DNA from: Clostridiaceae bacterium
Lineage (GTDB): Bacteria; Bacillota; Clostridia; Lachnospirales; Lachnospiraceae
Assembly: GCA_910575435.1 (NCBI GenBank)
Contig: CAJTGI010000001.1
Location: 353,760 to 417,759 of the forward strand
Direction of reading: 5' to 3'
Length of the DNA stretch: 64,000 nt
Below, one piece after another: positions 17,543-27,228 of this stretch. Each line of letters starts with the position of its first letter. Position 1 is the first letter of the stretch. A model generated the notes under the pieces. It did no database searches. It was not told where the DNA came from and saw only the letters and a list, made by a program, of their open reading frames with translations. Both the position numbers and the translations under genes were made by a program.

Positions 17543-18331
17543 ATGTTACACTCTTATTCCCAGAAATCAGAAAGTGACCGGCGACAGAAATACTTAGGCG
17601 CACTCCTATCCCATGCCGGCCATCAGGTAATTTTAGCAGAAAGCACTCCCGATTTGGATGTGGAAGCCACAGAGGTGCCGGAAGAGGAACATGCCATCTT
17701 CGTGCTGCTGCCTGTTCCAGCCCCCTCCGACCTCCTTTCCCAAATAAAAGACCGGCTCACACCGGAGCACATCGTTCTGGGCGGCAATCTGCCTGAGGAT
17801 TTTCTGGCATTTTGCACGAATAGGAAAATCAAGACCATCGACTATATGAAATTCCAATCTGTCGCCATGAAAAATGCCGTGGCTACCGCCGAGGGCGCTA
17901 TCTGCCATGCAATTACTGCCAGCGACATCAACCTCCACGGCAGCCGCTGCCTCGTGATTGGCTTCGGAAAATGCGGCGAAGTCCTCGCCCACAAGCTGCA
18001 GGGGCTGGATTGCCAAGTCTGGGTATCCACCAGAGACGAATTGGCAAAGGCAAAAGCATATGCCTGCGGATATCAGGAACATGCCTCCTACGCAGACTAT
18101 GATTTTATCTTTAACACTGCGCCGGCACTGGTCCTTACCCCCTCGGTCATCGACCAGCTGCAGCAAGATACTGTCATTATTGATATCGCCTCAAAACCCG
18201 GCGGCTGCGATTTCAATTATTGCATCCGGAAAGGCATCACGGCAAAACACTGTCCCGGACTGCCTGGGAAATATTCCCCAAAAACTTCCGCCGAGATTAT
18301 TTTTGAGAAAGTAACCAAGACTTTATGTTGA
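17543..18331 (+). CDS. dpaA: Dipicolinate synthase subunit A
   Basis: A 262-residue SpoVFA homologue with a Rossmann NAD(P)-binding segment (GSRCLVIGFGKCGEVLAHKL) in the second half and the conserved end KHCPGLPGKYSPKTSAEII. With DpaB it converts dihydrodipicolinate-pathway product to dipicolinic acid in the mother cell, for spore core dehydration and heat resistance. AAAAGGAGG precedes the ATG. A CATATGATA at 17420-17428 with AC 17 bases upstream resembles a mother-cell sigma site but is 115 bases from the start, so only a weak candidate. Its presence shows that the organism makes endospores. Confidence 0.93.
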   Translation: MLHSYSQKSESDRRQKYLGALLSHAGHQVILAESTPDLDVEATEVPEEEHAIFVLLPVPAPSDLLSQIKDRLTPEHIVLGGNLPEDFLAFCTNRKIKTIDYMKFQSVAMKNAVATAEGAICHAITASDINLHGSRCLVIGFGKCGEVLAHKLQGLDCQVWVSTRDELAKAKAYACGYQEHASYADYDFIFNTAPALVLTPSVIDQLQQDTVIIDIASKPGGCDFNYCIRKGITAKHCPGLPGKYSPKTSAEIIFEKVTKTLC

Positions 18332-18349
18332 TAGAAAGGACACACTCCT

Positions 18350-18949
18350 ATGAAACCAAACGACCAACCACCTATTCAGTTAGGTTTTGCCATAACCGGC
18401 TCTTTTTGTACATTTCAGAAAATTCTCGACGTGCTGAAAGAAATGGCGGAGCAAAATTATCAGATTGTTCCCATTTTCTCCGAGCACAGCAGCCAAATGG
18501 ACACCCGCTTCCAGCCGGCAGAAGAATTTGTAAAATCCGTACAGGAAATCACCGGGCATCCCGGCATCTTCACCATCCCCGAAGCGGAGCCCATCGGCCC
18601 CAAGGGTTATCTGGATGCCCTTGTAATCGCCCCCTGTACCGGAAACACGCTGGCCAAATTAAACAGCGGCATCACGGATTCCCCGGTGCTGATGGCGGCC
18701 AAGGCCCACCTGCGGAATGAAAAGCCTCTGGTCATATCCATTTCCACCAACGATGCCCTAGGGATGAACTTCAAAAATCTGGGTTCCCTCATGAACATGA
18801 AGAATATCTATTTCGTCCCCTTTGGCCAGGATAATTATCAGAAGAAAACCAACTCCATGATTGCCCATGTAGACCTGATTCCGGAAACCATCGAGGCCGC
18901 TCTAGCCGGAAAGCAGCTGCAGCCGGTAATCCAATCACCCTTTGCGTAA
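18350..18949 (+). CDS. dpaB: Dipicolinate synthase subunit B
   Basis: A 199-residue SpoVFB flavoprotein-like protein: GFAITGSFCTFQKILDVLK at the N-terminus, and VIAPCTGNTLAKLNSGITD, the motif of the homo-oligomeric flavin-containing Cys decarboxylase fold. It is the obligate partner of DpaA, whose gene ends 18 bases upstream. GAAAGGA precedes the ATG. Confidence 0.93.
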   Translation: MKPNDQPPIQLGFAITGSFCTFQKILDVLKEMAEQNYQIVPIFSEHSSQMDTRFQPAEEFVKSVQEITGHPGIFTIPEAEPIGPKGYLDALVIAPCTGNTLAKLNSGITDSPVLMAAKAHLRNEKPLVISISTNDALGMNFKNLGSLMNMKNIYFVPFGQDNYQKKTNSMIAHVDLIPETIEAALAGKQLQPVIQSPFA

Positions 18950-18967
18950 TATGGCGAATAAACGGGG

Positions 18968-18993
18968 AAAGGGCAGCCCGAAGGCTGCCCTTT
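18968..18993 (+). terminator. Terminator of the dpaAB operon
   Basis: AAAGGGCAGCC, loop CGAA, GGCTGCCCTTT, followed by ATAGTTG. It starts 18 bases after the dpaB stop. Confidence 0.8.
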
Positions 18994-19054
18994 ATAGTTG
19001 TACATTAATATGTAACTATCCACATCAGTAATCACGATGGCATTCACGACTGCT

Positions 19055-19657
19055 TTATATCAGCGCACTCTCTGCAAAAGCATTCTCCACCGCCGCATCA
19101 ATCTTTGAGAAGTCAATCTCTTGTCCCCCCATCATCTGCTGATTCAAGGCATCTATCCCGGAAAGATTATTTCCGCCATTAGAACTGCCTGACCCGGCAC
19201 TCTGAGAACCCTCTGTCATCCCGGCACTGCCTTTTCCCAGAAGGGAACCCGCTACCGATTCGGCAACCCCGCTGCTTCCCAGCAACGAATTTGCCCGCAC
19301 CGATGCCTGGTTAGAAAAATACTCATACAATTCCTGCGCCGTCCGATATGACAAACTGCTCGTATCTTCCGTCTCTGCCGCTTCCTCCAAAATGCCCGAA
19401 AGTTTATCCGCCATGGATGCGGCCGCCAGAGAATCCGCAGCATCCGCCCCTGACATATAACTCTGCAATATGCTGGCAAAACTGGTACCCGGCGTACCAA
19501 TCGACCCAGCAGAACCCAGCCCCGCCAAACTTCCCAATCCACCCACGCCATTCAGGGAATCTGTCCCAGAGATGGCATTCAGCATGGTACTCGTCGAATT
19601 ATTATTAATGAGCCACTGATAATACAGCGTCCCGTCTATACTGTCAATTCCAGCCAT
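19055..19657 (-). CDS. Ser/Gly/Ala-rich protein of unknown function
   Basis: About 200 residues of low-complexity sequence rich in Ser, Gly, Ala and Leu, with an acidic C-terminal helix (KIDAAVENAFAESALI) and no signal peptide or membrane segment. The start at 19657 (MAGIDSIDGTLYYQWL) was selected because TGAGGAA lies 5 bases before it; an ATG four codons earlier is also possible. I do not recognise the family. It sits between dpaB (convergent) and recJ (same strand, 213 bases upstream). Confidence 0.55.
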   Translation of the reverse strand: MAGIDSIDGTLYYQWLINNNSTSTMLNAISGTDSLNGVGGLGSLAGLGSAGSIGTPGTSFASILQSYMSGADAADSLAAASMADKLSGILEEAAETEDTSSLSYRTAQELYEYFSNQASVRANSLLGSSGVAESVAGSLLGKGSAGMTEGSQSAGSGSSNGGNNLSGIDALNQQMMGGQEIDFSKIDAAVENAFAESALI

Positions 19658-19870
19658 AATATTCCTCATTTCTGCATCGCCAGCCCTGCTGGCCTCTGCC
19701 CGACTGCATGAAAATAACTCTCTGCCAAGCAACGGGCAAGCGCAAAACCACATGGCACCGCCCCTCGCTCATGACTATACTATAGCAAAACTCCCGCAAG
19801 AATGCAACCACCCTTCTCCCCGCTGGCAAAAAAAGGAGGTTCCTGCCTCAATTCAGCAATCATAGCGGCA

Positions 19871-21598
19871 TCAGCGGCAATCCACGATTTCAAAATCCAC
19901 CCCGCCAAACCGCTGGTTGATTTTAGGGCGATACAGCACATCCACTTGATATCCCGGGGTTTTCCCCTGGACCAGCGCCTCCCAAGCCTCCTCTCCATAA
20001 CGGCCAGTTAGGGCTGGCTTCAAACGATTCTCCCAGTGAAAATCCACCCCGGCATAACTGCGGATTCCATCTCTCAGCCCCAATCTGGCAATCTGGCAAT
20101 CTCTGCCGCAAAGCTGCACCCGGGCAATCTCTATCCCCCGGCAGGCAAAAACCCCGCCAGGATTCCCCTCGCCCACAGGCTCCAGCCGCTCCAGTTCCCT
20201 CACCACCCCCTCGGTCATCTGCCCCAGGGGCACCTCCCGGTCAAAATTCACCGTCTCCACCATATCCCGGTCGCCCAGGGTGCAATGCTCATTGATCATC
20301 TGGCGAAACGCCTCAAAGTTCTCCTCCTCCAGGGAAAAGCCAGCCGCCATGGCGTGTCCGCCAAATTCCGTGAGCAGGGATTGGCACCTCTCAATCTCCC
20401 GCTGCATGTGGTATCCGGGAATAGACCTGGCAGACCCTTTCAATCCCTGGGCGCCCCTGGTCACAATCAGAACCGGCCGATAATATTTTTCCCGGATGCG
20501 CCCTGCCACAATCCCCGCCACGCTCTCATGGCAGTCTTCCAGAAAAAGCACCAGCACCCGATCATCCCCGCCGCTCTCAACCATCTCCGCCGCCCGGCGA
20601 GTGGCATCTGCCGTGTAATCCTTCCTCCTCTCATTCAGGGCAAGAAGTTCTTCCCCCCGCTTCCGTGCCGACTCCTCATCCCCCGCTAGAAGAAGTTCCA
20701 AAGCCAGTTCCCCATTCTCCAGCCTTCCCGCCGCATTGATGCAAGGTCCGATGCGAAATCCCAGATCCCCCGCCCCCACCGGCCGGCCAAACTCCTGCAA
20801 TCGAATCAAGGCCCCCAGTCCCAGATTCGGGCAATCTTCCAGCAAATCCAATCCATTCTTCACCAGAATGCGATTCTCTCCCAGCAGGGGAACCACGTCG
20901 CAGACCGTGGCGATCGCGGCAAAGGGAAGCAGTTCCCTCGCCTCCCCCGACCTGCCTGCCCGCTCCAGCATATAGGCCATCAGGCGGTACGCAATGCCCC
21001 CGCCGCACAATTCCTTCCAGGGATATGGGCATCCTTTCTGCTTGGGATTCACCACGCAATCCGCCGGCGGAAGAATCTCCCCATCCCCATCTTCCGGGAC
21101 TTCGTGATGATCCGTCACGATCACCGTCAGCCCCAACTCTTTCCCCCTAGCCACCGCATCCCCCGCAGAGATGCCATTGTCACAGGTGATAATGGTATCA
21201 TATCCCCCCTCCTTTGCCTCCTCCGCCATGTAGGGACGCATCCCGTAGCCATCCCTCACCCGGTGGGGCAAGCGATAGCCCGCTCTGGCTCCCAGCATCT
21301 CCAGCCCCCGGTACAATATGTAAGTGGACATCACCCCATCCACATCGTAATCCCCCACAATGAAAATCTTCTTCCCCTGCCGTATATTCTCCGCCAGAAT
21401 CCCTGCCGCCTTCTCCAAATCCTTCATCAGACAGGCATCCGCCAGCCGATCCATATCTGGAAAAAGATAATCATCCATATCCCGCCAATCAAATAATCCC
21501 CGCTTCACCAGCACCTCTGCCATAATCTCCGAAATGCCATATCTGGCGGCAATTTTACCGCAATTGATCTGGTATTTTTTCGTAACCCAGCGTCGCAT
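19871..21598 (-). CDS. recJ: Single-stranded-DNA-specific exonuclease RecJ
   Basis: A 575-residue DHH-family 5'-3' exonuclease used in recombination and mismatch repair. Motifs are in order: GDYDVDGVMSTYIL (motif I), CDNGISAGD, VTDHHEVPE (the DHH), CVVNPKQ, then the DHHA1 block GGHAMAAGFSLEEENF and a C-terminal OB fold. The length is normal for clostridia. GGGGGAGG precedes the ATG. Confidence 0.94.
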   Translation of the reverse strand: MRRWVTKKYQINCGKIAARYGISEIMAEVLVKRGLFDWRDMDDYLFPDMDRLADACLMKDLEKAAGILAENIRQGKKIFIVGDYDVDGVMSTYILYRGLEMLGARAGYRLPHRVRDGYGMRPYMAEEAKEGGYDTIITCDNGISAGDAVARGKELGLTVIVTDHHEVPEDGDGEILPPADCVVNPKQKGCPYPWKELCGGGIAYRLMAYMLERAGRSGEARELLPFAAIATVCDVVPLLGENRILVKNGLDLLEDCPNLGLGALIRLQEFGRPVGAGDLGFRIGPCINAAGRLENGELALELLLAGDEESARKRGEELLALNERRKDYTADATRRAAEMVESGGDDRVLVLFLEDCHESVAGIVAGRIREKYYRPVLIVTRGAQGLKGSARSIPGYHMQREIERCQSLLTEFGGHAMAAGFSLEEENFEAFRQMINEHCTLGDRDMVETVNFDREVPLGQMTEGVVRELERLEPVGEGNPGGVFACRGIEIARVQLCGRDCQIARLGLRDGIRSYAGVDFHWENRLKPALTGRYGEEAWEALVQGKTPGYQVDVLYRPKINQRFGGVDFEIVDCR

Positions 21599-21720
21599 CG
21601 TTTTCCTCCCCCATTGATTTCACAGTTTCTCTATACATCTACCTACTCTAACATTTTTTTATAAAATATGCTATACTCACTTCAGCGCAAGCCACATTTT
21701 AGGAAAGGATTAATACAAAA

Positions 21721-22779
21721 ATGAAATGGATCAAATATGATGTCCGCACCAACACCAGGGATGCGGAGACATTGGGTGAAATATTGGAAGAATGCGGAAT
21801 CTGCGGATATGAAATCACCGACCACGTGCCTCTGACCGAGAAGGAGGAGAAAAAAATGTACACGGACATTCCCGCCGACCTAGGCCCGGATGATGGCAGT
21901 TCCATCCTGACATTCTACACCGAATCCCCGGAAAACGCCGCCAAAGACTTTTTCAGCACCGGCTCCTCCCTGCGGGACGAAGAACTTTCAGACGCGCCCA
22001 TTCCGGCTCCGGAAGAACTGATTTCCAGCATTATGAATAAAATAGAAAAGCGTCAGGCATTTCTGCCGCTACAGACCCCGGAAATCACCTACTGTCAACA
22101 GGACGACTCCCTCTGGAAGGATAAATGGAAAGAAAACTTCAAGCCCTTCCGCATCGCAGATGACATCGTAATCAAGCCCTCCTGGTGGGAATCCTTAGAA
22201 GATGTCCGGGAAGGGGATATCGTCGTGCAGATCGACCCCGGCTCTGCCTTCGGCACAGGCACCCATGAAACCACCCGGCTCTGCCTCCTGTCCCTGCGAA
22301 AATACATCACTCCGGAAACCACCATTCTGGATGCAGGCTGCGGCAGCGGCATCCTGGCAATCTCTGCCCTGCTCTGCGGCGCCAAATCCGCCTTCTGCCT
22401 GGATATCGACCCGGCAGCAGTCAATGGCACTCTGGAAAATGGCGAGCATAACGGGCTGGACAGCCACCGCCTCGCCGCCATGCACGCCAACATCCTGGAG
22501 GACAGCGACGCCATCTATCACGCCTGCCAGCCACCCTACCAAATCGCCGTCGCAAACATCCTTGCGGATGTGATCATTCCCCTCTCTGACCATATTGGAA
22601 AATTCTTGGACAGAGACGGCATCTTCATCTCCTCCGGCATCCTGGCGGAAAAGGCCCAGGAGGTAGAACATGCCCTGACAAGAAACCATTTTCAGATCAT
22701 CGAAAAAAATACTCTGGGAGAATGGGTTTCCTTCGTGTGCAGAAAAAACAAGGTCAATACTGGTACTCCTTTTTCTTAA
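21721..22779 (+). CDS. prmA: Ribosomal protein L11 methyltransferase
   Basis: A 352-residue PrmA. The C-terminal class I methyltransferase domain has the SAM loop LDAGCGSGILAISALL and the catalytic-loop NILADVII; upstream is DPGSAFGTGTHETTRL, characteristic of the family. It trimethylates ribosomal protein L11. The N-terminal part is somewhat longer than in E. coli (293 residues), as in other clostridia. AGGAAAGG precedes the ATG. Its last 26 bases overlap the 3' end of the convergent MATE gene. Confidence 0.93.
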   Translation: MKWIKYDVRTNTRDAETLGEILEECGICGYEITDHVPLTEKEEKKMYTDIPADLGPDDGSSILTFYTESPENAAKDFFSTGSSLRDEELSDAPIPAPEELISSIMNKIEKRQAFLPLQTPEITYCQQDDSLWKDKWKENFKPFRIADDIVIKPSWWESLEDVREGDIVVQIDPGSAFGTGTHETTRLCLLSLRKYITPETTILDAGCGSGILAISALLCGAKSAFCLDIDPAAVNGTLENGEHNGLDSHRLAAMHANILEDSDAIYHACQPPYQIAVANILADVIIPLSDHIGKFLDRDGIFISSGILAEKAQEVEHALTRNHFQIIEKNTLGEWVSFVCRKNKVNTGTPFS

Positions 22780-24094
22780 TCTTTAGGAACGTAACAGTCA
22801 CTGCCACAGCCATCATCTCTGCCGCAACGCAGGAGAGCCAGATGCCATCCACCCCCCAGACCAGCGGAAATATGATTACGGCGGCAATCTGGAATACCAG
22901 CGTCCTCAGAAAAGAGATTGTCGCCGATATCAATCCATTGTTCAGGGCCGTAAAGAAGGACGAGCCAAAAATGGCATACCCTGAAAAGAAGAAAGAGAAG
23001 GAAAAAATGGAAAAAGCGCGGATCGTCAGACTCAGCAGCCCCTCGTCATATCCCACAAACATATGGGAGAGGGGACGGGACGAAGCATATGCCGAAGTAA
23101 ACATGGCAACGGCAAATACACCCACCACCAGAAGGCTCTTCCGCAACAATCCTCTCAGTTCCCCATGATTCCCTGCGCCATAATGGTATCCGATGACCGG
23201 GGCCGTTCCCATGGAATAGCCAATGAAGATTGACATAAACACAAAGCTCACATACATAAGAACACCATAGGCCGCAACCCCATCTTCCCCAGCATACTTT
23301 AACAACTGCACGTTATAGAGCATGCCCACAATGGACATGGAGATATTGCTCATCAATTCCGAAGAGCCATTGACGCAAGCCTTTCCCAGCGCCTTGCCAT
23401 CAAACCTCGTCTTTCCCAGCCGCAGAAGGCTGCCATTTGGCCTGGCAAAATAAGCCAATGGAACCAATCCGCCCACAAACTCGCTGACTGCCGTGGCTGC
23501 CGCTGCACCCTCCAGCCCCCAGCCAAATACTGCCACAAATAAGCCATCCAGCGCAATATTCGTGCATCCCGCAGCAATGGTCACGTACAAGCCAAGCTTT
23601 GGCTTTTCCGCAACGGCAAAGAGACATTGGAACTCATACTGAAGAATATAGGCAGGAATGGATATCAAGATAATGCGCCCATAGGTCACGCAATCTTGAA
23701 GCAACTGACCTTCTGCTCCCAGTGCCGCCGCAATGGGACGAAGGAAGGCCTGTCCCAGAAGAGCCAGAAGAACACCACAGACAGCAGATATATAGACAAT
23801 GAGGGAAAATATCCTCTTCGCCCGGTCTGCCTTCCCCTCCCCCAAAGTCTTGGCAATCAGGGCGCCCCCGCCAGTTCCGAACATAAAGCCCAGCGAACCC
23901 AGGATCATCAGAAATGGCATAATGAAATTAATTGCCGTGAAGGGAATCTTTCCCGCATAATTTGACACGAAAAAACCGTCAACCACGCCATAAACTGACG
24001 TAAACACCATCATAACAATGGATGGAAATGTATATTGCAGCAACTTCTTATATGTAAAATGATCGGATAACCGAATCCCCTCTCTTCTACTCAT
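22754..24094 (-). CDS. MATE-family multidrug/cation antiporter
   Basis: A 446-residue protein with twelve membrane segments in two related halves, typical of the MOP/MATE family. DinF/NorM-like features are visible (PSIVMMVFTSVYGVVDGFF near the start, IFIGYSMGTAPVIGYHYGAG in the second half). The start overlaps the MarR gene stop by 8 bases after AAAGGAGG, so the exporter is translated with its presumed repressor. Confidence 0.9.
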   Translation of the reverse strand: MSRREGIRLSDHFTYKKLLQYTFPSIVMMVFTSVYGVVDGFFVSNYAGKIPFTAINFIMPFLMILGSLGFMFGTGGGALIAKTLGEGKADRAKRIFSLIVYISAVCGVLLALLGQAFLRPIAAALGAEGQLLQDCVTYGRIILISIPAYILQYEFQCLFAVAEKPKLGLYVTIAAGCTNIALDGLFVAVFGWGLEGAAAATAVSEFVGGLVPLAYFARPNGSLLRLGKTRFDGKALGKACVNGSSELMSNISMSIVGMLYNVQLLKYAGEDGVAAYGVLMYVSFVFMSIFIGYSMGTAPVIGYHYGAGNHGELRGLLRKSLLVVGVFAVAMFTSAYASSRPLSHMFVGYDEGLLSLTIRAFSIFSFSFFFSGYAIFGSSFFTALNNGLISATISFLRTLVFQIAAVIIFPLVWGVDGIWLSCVAAEMMAVAVTVTFLKIKKKEYQY

Positions 24095-24545
24095 GTCCCA
24101 AACCTCCTTTTATGCGATCCGCCCTCTCCCCAATCGCTTCCAGAAAACGTTCTGTCAGGGCGAGATACCTGGCCACATCCTCCTGCGGCCAGGTAGCAAA
24201 AATATCATTCTCAGCCTCCATAATCCGCATCACGGTATCTTCTGCCAATCCTTTGCCCCGCTCAGTCAGGCAGACATTCTTATTCTTCGCTCCCATCGCT
24301 TCCAGATATACCATGCCCTCCCGCTCAAGCTTGCGAATGGCAGAATTGATGGTCTGCTTGCTGACGCCAGTACGCCGACAGATTTCCTGGAGCAGACAGC
24401 ATTCCCCATTGTCACATATGGCATACAGTACCATCATGGCACTGTCAGACAATCCCAGTTTTAACGACATCTCATGGTACTGCGCATTAATCTCGCCTAG
24501 CAAATAATTAAATCGCTTCAATTCCTTATAAGTGTCATTTCTCAT
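24087..24545 (-). CDS. MarR-family transcription repressor
   Basis: A 152-residue MarR protein: winged helix with QEICRRTGVSKQTINSAIRK as recognition region and wing LEREGMVYLEAMGAKNKN. The start at 24545 (MRNDTYKEL) has AAAGGAG 6 bases before it; longer readings would run through the operator. It lies first in an operon with the MATE exporter, and a palindrome sits in the promoter spacer, so autorepression relieved by a transported drug is the likely logic. Confidence 0.88.
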   Translation of the reverse strand: MRNDTYKELKRFNYLLGEINAQYHEMSLKLGLSDSAMMVLYAICDNGECCLLQEICRRTGVSKQTINSAIRKLEREGMVYLEAMGAKNKNVCLTERGKGLAEDTVMRIMEAENDIFATWPQEDVARYLALTERFLEAIGERADRIKGGLGHE

Positions 24546-24628
24546 ATGATCTCCTTTCCCATATGCCACAAATCCTTTTCCAAGAATTTTCTGCCAATCT
24601 ACTTTGTATTTTGAAATCATATGCGCTT

Positions 24629-24659
24629 TATTATAGTATGATTTCATACTATCGTCAAG
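24629..24659 (-). promoter_or_regulatory. marR-MATE promoter with operator in the spacer
   Basis: Minus strand: TTGACG (24658-24653), 17 bases, TATAAT (24635-24630). The spacer is largely a perfect palindrome, ATAGTATGA-nn-TCATACTAT (24633-24652), which overlaps the -10. A repressor bound there would block RNA polymerase. Confidence 0.78.
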
Positions 24660-24666
24660 CAAAAAA

Positions 24667-24703
24667 AGAGGACATAAACATCATAAAGATATTTGTGTCC
24701 TCT
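24667..24703 (-). terminator. secDF terminator
   Basis: AGAGGACA (24667-24674) pairs with TGTCCTCT (24696-24703). Read leftwards it is followed by TTTTTTT. It lies 83 bases after the secDF stop. Confidence 0.75.
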
Positions 24704-24786
24704 AATGGTTCTTTATTGCATTCTCAACTCCCAAATGATAACGATGGAATCAAAAAGCACTCTCTGACCCTTGCATCACTAAATAT

Positions 24787-27006
24787 TTATGCATGCCTCT
24801 TGCGGGCTCTTCTCAGCTTCTTCACCGTATACCAAAGCGTACCGGTAATGCACACGGAAGAATATGCTCCGATAATGATGCCGGCTAGCAGCGGAATGGC
24901 AAAATCCCTGACAGACTCCACGCCCAAAATCGCCAGCATGATAACCATAAAGAAGGTTGTCAGCGAAGTATTGATGCTTCGGGACAATGTCTGGGTGATA
25001 CTCTCGTTCACCACCTTGGCAAGAGTCTCGTCATTGCCACTTTTGCTTCCATTATTCTCACGGATACGGTCAAAGATAACAATGGTGGCATTGATGGTAT
25101 ATCCGGCAATAGTCAGCATACATGCAATGAAAGTATTGCCCACCGAAATCTTGGTCAAACCGTAAATCAGCAGCACGAACACCAAGTCATGGAGAATGGC
25201 CAGAATGGCACTTCCCGCAAACACAAAATCCTTGAATCGGAACCAGATATAAATCAGCATGCAGATCGAGGCGATAATCACCGCTACGATGGCATCCGAA
25301 CGCATCTCATCCGACACGGAAGCACTGATGTTCTGATTCTCGATATTCTTCTCTTCCACCTTGTAGGTATTCACCAATTCCTTTGTAATATTGTTTCGCT
25401 GATCCTCCGACAATTCCACGGTCTTTACTGAGAGGGCATTGGAACCTGCCACCTCGGAAATGACCACGTCGTTGGATTTGCTCTCGCTCATGAACACTTT
25501 CTCAACATCCTTCTTCAACTGCCCGTCAATCTTCTGGTCTTTGTTGAAGGTAATGTCAAACGTGGTACCGCCGGAGAAATCCAGGCCATAGTTCAGGATA
25601 TTTCCACCGCACCGACCGGATGCATTGACCACCAGGCAGATTACGCAGGCAACCACCAGAAGTCCGGAAATTCCGAAAAACTTTTTCTTATTTCCCACAA
25701 AGTCAATGGTCTTTCTCTCCCTTGCGACGCCGAAATACTTGGCATCATCCACACCCAGGGAATACATAGCATGAAGGATAATCTTGGTAATAACCAGAGA
25801 CGTAAACATGGACAATATAATACCGATTGCCAAAGTGGTAGCAAATCCCTTCACCGTGCCGGAACCCTTGACATACAATACAAAGGCGGCAATCAAGGTA
25901 GTCACGTTGCCGTCCACGATGGCCGACAGCGCCTTGTCAAATCCCAGCTTGATGCTGGACTGCACGGTCTTGCCCTTGGCAAGTTCCTCCTTGATACGGG
26001 TAAATATAATAACATTGGCATCCACCGCCATACCGATATTCAGTATGATGCCGGCAACACCGGGCAATGTCAGCGTAATGTTCAGCGCGTTCAGCGCCAC
26101 CAGCATTACCACCAGATAAAATACCAAGGCAATGGAGGAAGCCACGCCCGGCAAGCGATAGAACACAATCATAAAGATTACCACCAGGGCAAATCCGATG
26201 GCACCTGCCAGCAAGCTGGACTGAATGGCATCCAGACCAAGCTGGGCGCCCACTACCTGGGATTGTACTTCCTTCAATTCAATAGGAAGGGCTCCAATTC
26301 TAATCATAGAAGCCAGTTCTTCCGCCTCGTCAAAGGTCTTGAAACCGCCGGAAATCACGGCCTCGCCGTTAGTAATTTCCGCCTGCACCCTTGGATCGGA
26401 AAGAATCTTCCCATCATATACGATATAGATAATTTTATTCTCAGGATATGCCTCCGCTGTTGCATCCGCAAACTTCTTCGTTCCATTCGGCTTGAACTTC
26501 AGAGAGACAACATACTCCTTATTCTTTACCATCTCGTCCTGCTGAATCGTGCCCTCGGCACTCTTCACATCCTTACCGGTACAAATTGTCTTCTCATACT
26601 TGGGGATTGTTTTCTGTTCATCTTCAAAAGACATATCATCCTGCGCAACGAAATCTAACGAACCTTCCTTACCTAGAGACTGCAAAACCTTTTCCGCATT
26701 GGAGACGCCTGGGATATCAATACTGATTCTGCCGCCCTCTCCAATGACCACGGAAGATTCCGTACTGTAAACCTCTGCACGCTTCTGCATCATATTTCTC
26801 GTATCTTCCATATCCTTGTTGGATGGCGTTTCTCCTACCGCCTCATACGTGATGCTCACACCGCCGGCCAAATCCAGACCCAACTTGATATTTTGAGCGC
26901 TGCCCTTATGGTGCTTCGTGAACCCAATGCATGTGGTAAAGGTACATAATCCGATCACCGCAGCTATGATGAGCAACTGCAGTATGCCTTTCCTCTTGTC
27001 CTTCAT
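24787..27006 (-). CDS. secDF: Fused protein translocase subunit SecDF
   Basis: A 739-residue fusion of SecD and SecF, each with six membrane helices and a periplasmic-type P1/P4 domain. The SecD half contains LGLDLAGGVSITYE and the SecF half LDFSGGTTFDITF, the D-G-G motifs of each; LNIGMAVDANVIIFTRIKEE is the conserved RND-like helix. It uses the proton gradient to help Sec-exported proteins leave the channel. AAAAGGAG precedes the ATG. No yajC is adjacent. Confidence 0.95.
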   Translation of the reverse strand: MKDKRKGILQLLIIAAVIGLCTFTTCIGFTKHHKGSAQNIKLGLDLAGGVSITYEAVGETPSNKDMEDTRNMMQKRAEVYSTESSVVIGEGGRISIDIPGVSNAEKVLQSLGKEGSLDFVAQDDMSFEDEQKTIPKYEKTICTGKDVKSAEGTIQQDEMVKNKEYVVSLKFKPNGTKKFADATAEAYPENKIIYIVYDGKILSDPRVQAEITNGEAVISGGFKTFDEAEELASMIRIGALPIELKEVQSQVVGAQLGLDAIQSSLLAGAIGFALVVIFMIVFYRLPGVASSIALVFYLVVMLVALNALNITLTLPGVAGIILNIGMAVDANVIIFTRIKEELAKGKTVQSSIKLGFDKALSAIVDGNVTTLIAAFVLYVKGSGTVKGFATTLAIGIILSMFTSLVITKIILHAMYSLGVDDAKYFGVARERKTIDFVGNKKKFFGISGLLVVACVICLVVNASGRCGGNILNYGLDFSGGTTFDITFNKDQKIDGQLKKDVEKVFMSESKSNDVVISEVAGSNALSVKTVELSEDQRNNITKELVNTYKVEEKNIENQNISASVSDEMRSDAIVAVIIASICMLIYIWFRFKDFVFAGSAILAILHDLVFVLLIYGLTKISVGNTFIACMLTIAGYTINATIVIFDRIRENNGSKSGNDETLAKVVNESITQTLSRSINTSLTTFFMVIMLAILGVESVRDFAIPLLAGIIIGAYSSVCITGTLWYTVKKLRRARKRHA

Positions 27007-27082
27007 GTGTCTTTTCTCCTTTTAGATTTTCAATTCAATTTCGCAATTCTTCAATAAAAACCAGAAAATTACGCTAATCTAT

Positions 27083-27111
27083 ATTGTATCACAATTCCAT
27101 ATGCTTGGCAA
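27083..27111 (-). promoter_or_regulatory. secDF promoter
   Basis: Minus strand: TTGCCA (27111-27106), 17 bases, TACAAT (27088-27083), 77 bases before the secDF ATG. Confidence 0.65.
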
Positions 27112-27176
27112 GTCCATTCTTGCGTCTTTCTTCGCCTCACGCTTCTTTTCACAGTCAAGGCGAAAAGATAATTTAA

Positions 27177-27205
27177 TTGCCAAAACATGGGGAACATGCT
27201 ATAAT
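27177..27205 (+). promoter_or_regulatory. Promoter of the second HEPN/MNT pair
   Basis: TTGCCA (27177-27182), 17 bases, TATAAT (27200-27205), 24 bases before the HEPN ATG, which has AGAGGAGGGG as ribosome binding site. Confidence 0.7.
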
Positions 27206-27228
27206 TTGCCAGAGGAGGGGACATAACA

